Positions 1 through 5,988 of a stretch of DNA of 11,404 nt are shown here, piece after piece (the stretch's first letter is position 1; the number at the start of each line of letters is the position of its first letter). The stretch is taken from positions 1 through 11,404 of the forward strand of contig JADFKI010000100.1 in NCBI GenBank assembly GCA_022565015.1, given 5' to 3'. Both the position numbers and the translations under genes were made by a program. This DNA is from Chloroflexota bacterium. GTDB taxonomy: Bacteria > Chloroflexota > Dehalococcoidia > Lucifugimonadales > JADFKI01. Below the pieces are notes generated by a model that worked only from the letters and a program-made list of their open reading frames with translations, was not told the DNA's origin and did no database searches.

Positions 1-779
1 TTGAAAACGTGACTTTCAGCTACGAGGAGGGCAAACCCGTTCTCAAAAACATCAATTTGGAGGCGAGGCCGGGTCAGATAGTGGCCCTTCTCGGCGCGCC
101 TGGGAGCGGCAAGAGCTCGCTTGTGAACCTGCTGCCACGCTTTTACGATGTCGACTCGGGCCGGGTAACAATCGACGGCATAGACGTTCGAGATGTCGAG
201 CTCGAGTCGCTGAGACGAAACATCGGAATGGTCCAACAGGACGTGTTCTTGTTTACGACGACGTTGCGTGAGAACATCGCGTACGGCGACGAAAACGCGC
301 CGCTGGAAAAAGTCCACCAGGCCGCCAAAGTGGCGCAGCTTTATGACCACATCGAGTCGCTTGACGAAGGCTTCGACACGGTAATAGGCGAGCGAGGCTC
401 CACGCTATCCGGCGGTCAGCGTCAGCGGATGTCGATTGCCCGGGCGGTCCTGTTGGACCCTCCCGTGCTCATTTTGGACGACTCGACGTCTAGCGTTGAC
501 GCCGGCACCGAGGAGCAGATCCGCCAGGCAATGGAGACGGTGATGGAGGGCCGGACCACTTTCATCATCGCCCACAGACTTAGCACCGTCCACCGTGCGG
601 ACCATATCGTGGTATTGGACAAAGGCGAGATAGTCGAGGAAGGCACTCATCAGGAGCTATTGGCCCTGGGACGCAAGTACCGGGAGATCTACGAGCTTCA
701 GCTAAGGCCTCAAGAAGAGGTCATGCGAGATATAGACGTGGAAGACCCCGTAATAGCCGAAGAGAGGGCGTCCAGATGA
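1..779 (+). CDS. ABC exporter half-transporter, ATPase part (5' truncated by window)
   Basis: This is the C-terminal nucleotide-binding domain of an ABC exporter subunit. The frame is open from the first complete codon at 3, so the gene starts upstream and its membrane domain lies outside the window; the GTG at 9 is an internal Val. Visible in order are the A-loop motif TFSY (9-23), Walker A GAPGSGKS (93-116), the Q-loop VQQD, the signature LSGGQ (405-419), Walker B LILDDS with aspartates at 477-482, and the H-loop IIAHRLST. The residue after the Walker B Asp, normally the catalytic Glu, is Asp here. That substitution is typical of the subunit that supplies the degenerate ATP site in heterodimeric exporters (BmrC/BmrD and TM287/288 type). 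The stop overlaps the next gene's start by 4 nt (ATGA), so the two are probably translationally coupled partners. The substrate cannot be told from sequence: drug, lipid and peptide are all possible. Confidence 0.93.
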   Translation, partial: ENVTFSYEEGKPVLKNINLEARPGQIVALLGAPGSGKSSLVNLLPRFYDVDSGRVTIDGIDVRDVELESLRRNIGMVQQDVFLFTTTLRENIAYGDENAPLEKVHQAAKVAQLYDHIESLDEGFDTVIGERGSTLSGGQRQRMSIARAVLLDPPVLILDDSTSSVDAGTEEQIRQAMETVMEGRTTFIIAHRLSTVHRADHIVVLDKGEIVEEGTHQELLALGRKYREIYELQLRPQEEVMRDIDVEDPVIAEERASR

Positions 780-2710
780 TGCACGGCAGCGCCTTCCACG
801 GCGCAGGCAGGGGTTTCACCGATGAGAAGACCTTCGGCCGGGTATACGACAGGCGCGTTATCCTGCGCCTGCTGCCATATGTGATTCCCTATAAGCGATT
901 GGCGGCCCTGGCCGTCTTCGCCATGCTCATCTACACCGTCGGCCAGGTCTCCATTCCATTCATGATAAAGCTGGGCATAGACAGTTTCATCGAGGAAGGC
1001 GATTTCAACGGTCTGACGATCGTCTTTGGCGCGTTCATCAGCGTTGCCTTTATCAACTGGGTAGCAAATTACACGCAGCAGCTTTCCATGGAGAAGGTGG
1101 GCCAAGGCGTCCTTTACGACCTTCGCAGGACTATGTTCAGCCACCTTCAAAAGCTGTCCCTTTCTTATTACGACAAGACGGAAGTCGGGCGCATCATGTC
1201 CCGCGTCCAGGGCGACGTGTGGCAGCTACAGGAGTTCATGGCCGTCGTTATCATGACCCTGGCCGATCTCCTGAGCCTCATGGGCATCATAATCGCGCTG
1301 CTCATCATGGACCTGAAGCTCGGCCTGATTACCATGGCCGTGCTACCTGTTCTAGTTGTGATCATGGCCGTGTGGCAGCCCTATGCGATAAAGGCGTTTC
1401 TGAGGGTCCGGCGGGCCATCTCCATTGTGAACGGTGCCCTGAACGAGAATTTGACGGGCGTTCGCGTGGTTCAAAGCATGAACCGCCAGTCCCGCAACCT
1501 GGAGATATTCGACGAAAAGAACACAGAGCACCTTGAATCGAATCTGGTTGCAAGCAAGCTGTCCTCCGGTCTGATACCCGCAGTCGACGTCCTGACCGCA
1601 GTCGCGGTCGGCCTGGCGATCTTCTTCGGCGCGCGCATGGTCGTCGGGACCCAACTCGAAGTTGGTGTGCTGATCGCGTTCATCATGTACATTCAGCGCT
1701 TCTTCGACCCAATCCGCAATCTGACCATGCAGTACACGCAGCTGCAGAGGTCTATGGCGTCCGGTGCGAGGATATTCGAGCTTCTGGATACGGAGCCGGA
1801 CCTAATCGACGCCCCCAATGCCGCCCGGTTGCCGGCGCTCAGGGGCGAGGTCGAATTGAAGGGGCTTACGTTCAGCTACGCCGCCGCGGAAGAGATCGCA
1901 TTGCTGGACAAAGAGGTCGGTGAAGGGCGCAACGGTCGCCGCGACGGCGACTCCCGGCGCGGTAAGAACGGAGTAGCCCCGGACGTTCTGAAGAATGCCA
2001 ATTTGCACATCAACGCCGGTGAGACCGTCGCCATCGTCGGCCCTACCGGCGCCGGAAAGACGACACTGGTATCGCTCATATCCAGGTTTTACGACGTTCC
2101 CCGCAGCGGAGGCGCGATCCTCGTTGACGGCATAGACATACGGGACGTTACCAGAAGCTCCCTTGCGGGCCAGATGAGCATGGTGCTTCAGGAGCCGTTC
2201 CTGTTTTCCGGCACAGTCGGGGATAACATCAAATACAACAACACCTCTGCGACCGACGAGCAGATGATAGAGGCCGCGAAGGCCGTGGGCGCGCACGATT
2301 TCATCATGGAGATGGAGGAGGGCTACGATACATACCTGGCGGAACGGGGCGTGAATCTCAGCCTTGGCCAGCGTCAGCTCATCAGCTTCGCAAGGGCGAT
2401 CGTGGCCGACCCGAGGATTCTGATTCTGGACGAGGCCACGGCGAACATCGACAGCTACACTGAGATGCTCATTCAAAAGGCGCTCGTCAAGCTGCTGAAG
2501 GGCCGCACCGCCATCGTAATCGCCCACAGGCTCTCCACTATACGTGGGGCCGACAAGATCGTTGTTCTGGACCTGGGTGAGATAGTAGAGGTTGGTACCC
2601 ACGATGAGCTCCTGGAGAAGGGCGGACTGTATTCCCATCTCTACCACATGAACTACGCCTCCATCGAGGCGCCTATGGCCGCCGCAACCGGAGACGGGGA
2701 CGGCGCTTAA
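776..2710 (+). CDS. ABC exporter half-transporter (membrane domain plus ATPase), partner of preceding gene
   Basis: A complete 644-aa type IV ABC exporter subunit in the inner membrane. An N-terminal ABC-transporter membrane domain (about residues 25-325) has six predicted helices near 41-63, 80-97, 155-177, 182-200, 268-290 and 295-312. The ATPase domain follows: A-loop Tyr368, Walker A GPTGAGKTT (422-430), Q-loop Gln472, signature LSLGQ (528-532), Walker B ILILDE with Asp552 and catalytic Glu553, and H-loop His584. The catalytic Glu is intact but the signature is non-canonical (Leu for the first Gly of LSGGQ), the mirror image of the upstream subunit. Together they should form one competent and one degenerate ATP site. 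A charged stretch of about 30 residues (370-400) between the A-loop and the strand before Walker A is longer than usual for the family. Two ATGs lie in tandem at 776 and 779; the first overlaps the upstream stop. The stop codon lies inside a palindromic repeat. Confidence 0.96.
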   Translation: MMHGSAFHGAGRGFTDEKTFGRVYDRRVILRLLPYVIPYKRLAALAVFAMLIYTVGQVSIPFMIKLGIDSFIEEGDFNGLTIVFGAFISVAFINWVANYTQQLSMEKVGQGVLYDLRRTMFSHLQKLSLSYYDKTEVGRIMSRVQGDVWQLQEFMAVVIMTLADLLSLMGIIIALLIMDLKLGLITMAVLPVLVVIMAVWQPYAIKAFLRVRRAISIVNGALNENLTGVRVVQSMNRQSRNLEIFDEKNTEHLESNLVASKLSSGLIPAVDVLTAVAVGLAIFFGARMVVGTQLEVGVLIAFIMYIQRFFDPIRNLTMQYTQLQRSMASGARIFELLDTEPDLIDAPNAARLPALRGEVELKGLTFSYAAAEEIALLDKEVGEGRNGRRDGDSRRGKNGVAPDVLKNANLHINAGETVAIVGPTGAGKTTLVSLISRFYDVPRSGGAILVDGIDIRDVTRSSLAGQMSMVLQEPFLFSGTVGDNIKYNNTSATDEQMIEAAKAVGAHDFIMEMEEGYDTYLAERGVNLSLGQRQLISFARAIVADPRILILDEATANIDSYTEMLIQKALVKLLKGRTAIVIAHRLSTIRGADKIVVLDLGEIVEVGTHDELLEKGGLYSHLYHMNYASIEAPMAAATGDGDGA

Positions 2711-2837
2711 GAGCCTATCCGAAAACCTTAATTTGACGTTTTACGGTCCTTCGACAGCGCTCAGGACGAACGGAAGATTGCCCGTTCATGGTGAGCTTGT
2801 CGAACCATTCGTGGCAGTTTTCGGATAGGCCCTCAAG
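2706..2837. repeat. Nested palindromic repeat, MITE-like or REP-like element
   Basis: The outer arms 2706-2726 and 2817-2837 are inverted copies matching at 19 of 21 positions, with a perfect 14-bp core (2713-2726 against 2817-2830). Inside lies a second, imperfect inverted repeat: 2748-2773 against 2782-2806, sharing TTCGACA/TGTCGAA, a GCTCA/TGAGC block and GAACGG/CCGTTC around an 8-nt loop. The inner motif resembles dispersed palindromes I recall from environmental Chloroflexota and other genomes, but I could not check that here. No protein is encoded. The left arm contains the TAA stop of the exporter gene (2708-2710). Possibilities are a non-autonomous insertion element, a REP-type repeat or a transcript-stabilising 3' hairpin. 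Confidence 0.75.
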
Positions 2838-2872
2838 TCTGCGTTCGTAAACACAACGGCAAATCAGGCCTG

Positions 2873-2904
2873 AAAGGGGCGCCCGACCAGTCGGGGGCCC
2901 TTTT
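2873..2904 (+). terminator. Rho-independent terminator after the ABC exporter operon
   Basis: Arms 2873-2886 and 2891-2904 pair at 13 of 14 positions (one G-G mismatch, one G-T wobble) around the tetraloop CCAG. The stem is GC-rich at its centre, with AAA on the left and TTTTATT on the right. This is the classic intrinsic terminator form, 163 nt after the exporter stop. Because it begins with an A-run it could also act on the other strand, but no minus-strand gene ends here. Confidence 0.8.
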
Positions 2905-2939
2905 ATTCTGCCCGTGCTCCACCCTGATAGATACGACGG

Positions 2940-2948
2940 TGATACAAT
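2940..2948 (+). promoter_or_regulatory. Possible extended -10 promoter for the DUF488 operon
   Basis: TG-A-TACAAT fits the extended -10 pattern TGnTATAAT with one mismatch. I see no good -35 at the expected distance, which extended -10 promoters can tolerate. It lies just after the terminator and before the first gene of the next unit, where a promoter is expected. The predicted start near 2955 would fall in the following inverted repeat. Confidence 0.35.
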
Positions 2949-2950
2949 TG

Positions 2951-2980
2951 CGCTGTTGCACAAAGACCTTCGCAACAGCG
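2951..2980. promoter_or_regulatory. Perfect 9-bp inverted repeat upstream of DUF488 gene
   Basis: CGCTGTTGC (2951-2959) is the exact reverse complement of GCAACAGCG (2972-2980), with a 12-nt spacer. It ends 24 nt before the ATG at 3005 and lies where transcription of the unit would start. It could be a repressor operator or a 5'-leader hairpin. There is no T-run after it, so it does not look like a terminator. Confidence 0.4.
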
Positions 2981-3004
2981 AGTTCGCGGACGTAGGAAGC
3001 GACC

Positions 3005-3535
3005 ATGGACATCTACACGATAGGCCACAGCAACCACACCTGGGAGCTGTTTTCAACCCTGTTGAATGGTGTCGGAATCCAGCTTTTGGTAGATGTAAGA
3101 AGCAGGCCTTACAGCAGATGGGCGGTGTTTGCCAACAGGAAAAGGCTGCCCGGACTGTTGGCTTCAGAGAATATCGATTACGTCTTCATGGGCGACTCTC
3201 TGGGAGGAAAGCCTTCGGAGCCGGCCTTTTACGTGACAGACGGCCTTCCGGATTACGCTTTGATCGCAAAGTCAGAGAGCTACCGGCAAGGCTTGAAGCA
3301 GCTAATTGAGCTGGCGAAGAGATCGACAACCGCGATCATGTGCTCGGAGGAAGACCCGTCGAAGTGCCACCGCCATCTCCTCATCGGACCGAGCCTCGAA
3401 GAAGCGGGCGTGGGCGAGCTGCACGTTCGAAAGGATGGAGCTGTCTTGACCTCGAATGCGCTTGTTCCCAAGGGGTCGCCTAGAGATGCCGTTCAGGGCG
3501 AATTCCCTATGCCGGTAAACGAAGGCGCTCCGTGA
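3005..3535 (+). CDS. DUF488 family protein
   Basis: A 176-aa cytoplasmic protein with no signal peptide or membrane segment. The DUF488 hallmarks are all visible: TIGHS at 5-9, DVRSRPYSR at 30-38, LGGKP at 66-70 and CSEEDPSKCHR at 113-123. The paired Cys113/Cys121 and the CHR triad suggest a metal-binding or catalytic centre, but the family's biochemical activity is not established to my knowledge. The last 35 or so residues (from about 142) look like a less conserved tail. The ATG at 3005 is preceded by AGGAAG (2994-2999) at good spacing. The gene overlaps the downstream hydrolase by 4 nt (GTGA), so the two are probably made together. Family membership is certain; function is unknown. Confidence 0.9.
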   Translation: MDIYTIGHSNHTWELFSTLLNGVGIQLLVDVRSRPYSRWAVFANRKRLPGLLASENIDYVFMGDSLGGKPSEPAFYVTDGLPDYALIAKSESYRQGLKQLIELAKRSTTAIMCSEEDPSKCHRHLLIGPSLEEAGVGELHVRKDGAVLTSNALVPKGSPRDAVQGEFPMPVNEGAP

Positions 3536-4281
3536 CCTTCCGCGTGGCGACGCTGAACCTGGAGCAGGACCACAAGCGCTGGGACGCGCGTCGCGAGCTC
3601 ATCGTCGAGCAGCTTGGGGAGATTCGTCCCGACGTCTGTTGCCTGAACGAGGTGTGCATTCCCAGGCAGACCGCCCGCTGGCTTCAGGCCGAGGCCTCGG
3701 CTCGTCACGGCCTGAATTACGCCCTGGTTCAGCAGTCCAGGCCGGGGGCGCTGTCCGGGGTCGACGGCGAGGCCATACTGACCCGATTCCCTATAGTCGA
3801 GACGGCCAACCTCGACTACCGCGCCCGAGATTCCGTAGCGCAGGTCGCTCGCCTGGACATAGAAGGCAGGCTGGTTGATATCTACGTCACGCACCTGTAC
3901 ATGTCCAGGGGCGAGGACTCGCTTCGTTTGTACCAGGTGCAGCAGCTCCTTGATTGGGTCTCCGCCAGGGACGACGTGGACGCTCGCGTGGTCTGCGGCG
4001 ACTTTAACGCAACCCTGGACGCGCCCTCCGCCGCCCTCATGGCCGGGCACTTCGAGCCCTCGCAGACGGAACCCACGGCCTTCACTCCGCTTGAGGACGA
4101 GGACGGAGAGCCGTCGCATCCGTATTGGGACAGGCTCGACAGGTGCATCGACTACATCTGGGTCTCGGGGGCCCTGGAGGTCAGGGAGAGCATGGTCTGC
4201 TTCAACAAGCCCAGCCCGACGGACCCGACGCTGTGGCCGTCGGACCACGCGGGCGTCTGGGCCGATATCGATCTCATCTGA
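3532..4281 (+). CDS. Endonuclease/exonuclease/phosphatase-fold hydrolase
   Basis: A 249-aa protein of the EEP superfamily, whose members cleave phosphodiester or phosphomonoester bonds (AP endonucleases, DNase I, sphingomyelinases, inositol phosphatases). The metal and catalytic positions are all present in order: Asn9 in TLNLE, Glu40 in CCLNEV, His121 in THLYM, Asp157 and Asn159 in CGDFNA, Asp207 in IDYIW, and Asp238-His239 in PSDHA. It should therefore be an active metal-dependent hydrolase. There is no signal peptide, so it is probably cytoplasmic. Substrate (DNA, RNA, lipid or small molecule) is not decided by sequence. It starts at a GTG overlapping the DUF488 stop. It ends 8 bp from the convergent stop of the membrane-protein gene, with no visible terminator between. 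Confidence 0.9.
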   Translation: MTFRVATLNLEQDHKRWDARRELIVEQLGEIRPDVCCLNEVCIPRQTARWLQAEASARHGLNYALVQQSRPGALSGVDGEAILTRFPIVETANLDYRARDSVAQVARLDIEGRLVDIYVTHLYMSRGEDSLRLYQVQQLLDWVSARDDVDARVVCGDFNATLDAPSAALMAGHFEPSQTEPTAFTPLEDEDGEPSHPYWDRLDRCIDYIWVSGALEVRESMVCFNKPSPTDPTLWPSDHAGVWADIDLI

Positions 4282-4289
4282 CGGCAGCT

Positions 4290-4763
4290 CTATGGTATGG
4301 AGTGCTGGCCTTGAGGCATTGGCCTCGCGATTCCGGCGATGGCGGCGACGATGAGGGCGGCCGTAGCGGGCACGTAGAAGATGCCGATGGAAAACAGCGC
4401 AAGGGCGCAGAAGACAAGCATGAGCACGGCAGACCCCCACAGCATTCCTAATCGCAAGCGGCGATTCAGACCCTGGAAGGCGACGGCACTGAGCGCGATG
4501 ACCGTGATGGCGACTGGAACCAACAATACGAGAAGTACGCCGGGACCGTTTACCTCGATCAGGGACGCGTTGAAGCTCTGCCGATCGAACGATATGGGTT
4601 GCTCCGCGCGCAGGAGCACGGCGGTGCTCTCAAGATTGGAATTGACCGCTATGGCCGAAACGCCCTGATAGGTATAGGGCCATAGGGCCAGGAAGACCAG
4701 CGCCGCCCAGGTAAATACTTGAGCGCCTATGGCGGACCAGAGACCGATTCTATAGCGGCTCAT
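4290..4763 (-). CDS. Small membrane protein of unknown function, downstream of ruvB
   Basis: A 157-aa hydrophobic protein that I do not recognise. Four membrane segments are likely, near residues 11-29, 75-96, 106-128 and 130-147. A polar stretch of about 45 residues between the first two (31-74, including AVNSNLESTAVLL) probably lies on one face of the membrane. The C-terminus ends in a short polar tail. It starts 35 nt after the ruvB stop on the same strand, so it is probably the second gene of that transcript. The start has no convincing Shine-Dalgarno site: the nearest purine-rich motif is about 20 nt upstream. The membrane pattern supports a real gene, but no function can be assigned. 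Confidence 0.7.
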   Translation of the reverse strand: MSRYRIGLWSAIGAQVFTWAALVFLALWPYTYQGVSAIAVNSNLESTAVLLRAEQPISFDRQSFNASLIEVNGPGVLLVLLVPVAITVIALSAVAFQGLNRRLRLGMLWGSAVLMLVFCALALFSIGIFYVPATAALIVAAIAGIARPMPQGQHSIP

Positions 4764-4798
4764 GCTGTGGAAAGTCTCGTCAACCCTTCGTCGTCGCT

Positions 4799-5830
4799 CT
4801 AAAAGAGGGTGGGCTGCAGGGTGTCGTTCTTGTCGCCCTCGAACTCGATGCCCAGATGCTCATAGGCGTTACGCGTGGCGACGCGGCCCCTGGGCGTCTT
4901 GTCCAGAAATCCAAGCTGGAGCAGATATGGCTCGTAGACGTCCTCGATGGTCTCTGACTCCTCGCTTATGGACGCGGCGATGGTGTCGAGGCCAACTGGT
5001 CCGCCGCCGAACTTTTCGATGATGGTGAGCATGACTTTTCGGTCGATGCTGTCCAGGCCGAGGTCGTCCACTTCGAGCTGGGCCAACGCGGCGTCGGCCA
5101 CGTCCTCGGTGATAACGTTGTCGGCGACGACCTGCGCGTAGTCGCGGACGCGCCTGAGCAGCCTGTTGGCGACCCTGGGAGTCCCCCTGGCCCTTTTCGC
5201 GATGGCCTTAATGCCCGCCGGCTCTGCCTGTATATCCATTATTCTCACCGAGCGCTCGACGATGGTGCGCATGGCGGCGCTATCATAGAATTCCAGGCGA
5301 TGAACGGAGCCGAACCGGTTGCGCAGGGGCGCGCTGAGCATGCCGTACCGGGTGGTCGCGCCAATTAACGTGAACGGCTTGATGCTGAGATTCATGCTCC
5401 GGGCCTTGAGGCCCTTGTCGATCACCCACGAGACGAAGAAGTCTTCCAGAGCGGGGTAAAGCACCTCCTCTACCACACGGCTGAGCCTGTGAATCTCGTC
5501 GACGAAGAGGATGTCGTCCTGGTGAAGCTGAGTTAGAATCGCCACCATATCCCCCGGTCGCTCGATGGCGGGTCCGGAAGTCGTCTTTATCTGAACGCCC
5601 ATCTCGGTGGCCATGATGTTGGCGAGAGTCGTCTTGCCCAGGCCCGGAGGTCCGTAGAGGAGGAGATGGTCGAGGGGCTCGCCTCGCTGCCGGGCGGCTG
5701 TGATGCCGATCTGGAGGGTGCTCTTGATCAGGTCCTGTCCCACATATTCCGCAAGGCTGCGGGGACGGAGGCTCGTATCGAGAGTGTTGTCGCCTTCCTG
5801 GGAATCGCCTGAGACTATCCTCTGCTCCAT
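4799..5830 (-). CDS. ruvB: Holliday junction branch migration DNA helicase RuvB
   Basis: A 343-aa AAA+ ATPase of normal family length. RuvB forms hexameric rings that, with RuvA, drive branch migration of Holliday junctions in recombination and repair. All key parts are visible: LRPRSLAEYVGQ near the start (21-32), Walker A GPPGLGKTT (60-68), Walker B ILFVDEIH (107-114), sensor 1 GATTR (157-161), the arginine finger in APLRNRF (Arg170), sensor 2 GTPRVANRLLRRVRD (216-230) and the C-terminal winged helix with TPRGR (312-316). The ATG is preceded by the strong ribosome site AAAGGTGAT at good spacing. ruvA and ruvC are not adjacent. It is transcribed from a near-consensus promoter with a palindrome over the predicted start site, divergent from a methyltransferase gene. 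Confidence 0.98.
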   Translation of the reverse strand: MEQRIVSGDSQEGDNTLDTSLRPRSLAEYVGQDLIKSTLQIGITAARQRGEPLDHLLLYGPPGLGKTTLANIMATEMGVQIKTTSGPAIERPGDMVAILTQLHQDDILFVDEIHRLSRVVEEVLYPALEDFFVSWVIDKGLKARSMNLSIKPFTLIGATTRYGMLSAPLRNRFGSVHRLEFYDSAAMRTIVERSVRIMDIQAEPAGIKAIAKRARGTPRVANRLLRRVRDYAQVVADNVITEDVADAALAQLEVDDLGLDSIDRKVMLTIIEKFGGGPVGLDTIAASISEESETIEDVYEPYLLQLGFLDKTPRGRVATRNAYEHLGIEFEGDKNDTLQPTLF

Positions 5831-5878
5831 GCAAAATCACCTTTGTAGCGGGAGGCTTCAGCATTTCTCGGCCTAATA

Positions 5879-5892
5879 CAAGACCAGTCTTG
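5879..5892. promoter_or_regulatory. 14-bp palindrome over the predicted ruvB transcription start
   Basis: CAAGAC-CA-GTCTTG has perfect 6-bp arms with a 2-bp centre and directly abuts the ruvB -10 box, so it covers the predicted +1 (about 5886). This is a classic repressor operator position. Since ruvB is often in the SOS regulon, a LexA-type or other damage regulator is plausible. The sequence is not the Gram-positive or E. coli LexA box, so this is inference. Confidence 0.5.
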
Positions 5893-5921
5893 ATTTTAGG
5901 CATGGCCCCGTCCGGTGTCAA
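5893..5921 (-). promoter_or_regulatory. Sigma-70-type promoter of ruvB
   Basis: On the minus strand there is a perfect -35 TTGACA (5916-5921), a 17-nt spacer and the -10 TAAAAT (5893-5898, 5 of 6). The predicted start is near 5886, giving a leader of about 56 nt before the ruvB ATG. It is among the best promoter matches in the window. Confidence 0.8.
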
Positions 5922-5947
5922 TCAGATACCAGGGCCCCCACTGGCGC

Positions 5948-5953
5948 TATAAT
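5948..5953 (+). promoter_or_regulatory. Perfect -10 box for the methyltransferase operon
   Basis: TATAAT on the plus strand predicts a start near 5960 and a leader of about 29 nt that contains the ribosome site GGAGGG. No good -35 is seen 16-18 nt upstream; that position (about 5925-5930) lies next to the -35 of the divergent ruvB promoter. An activator or weak -35 contact may be used. Confidence 0.55.
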
Positions 5954-5988
5954 TCTAACGGGAAATCGGACTTCGGAGGGTAGCCGTT

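Noticed and set aside
1802..2647. Minus-strand frame of 281 codons opposite the second ABC gene
   Set aside because: It has no domain or ribosome-site support, and the plus strand encodes an intact ATPase over the same span.
4282..4330. Possible bidirectional terminator between the convergent hydrolase and membrane-protein genes
   Set aside because: The only hairpin seen (4313-4326, 5-bp arms) lies within the membrane-protein gene and has no T-run on either side.
3493..4440. Long minus-strand frame of 315 codons opposite the EEP hydrolase
   Set aside because: It lies antisense to a gene with a full set of catalytic motifs, has no recognisable domain, and is the kind of open frame expected opposite GC-rich codons.
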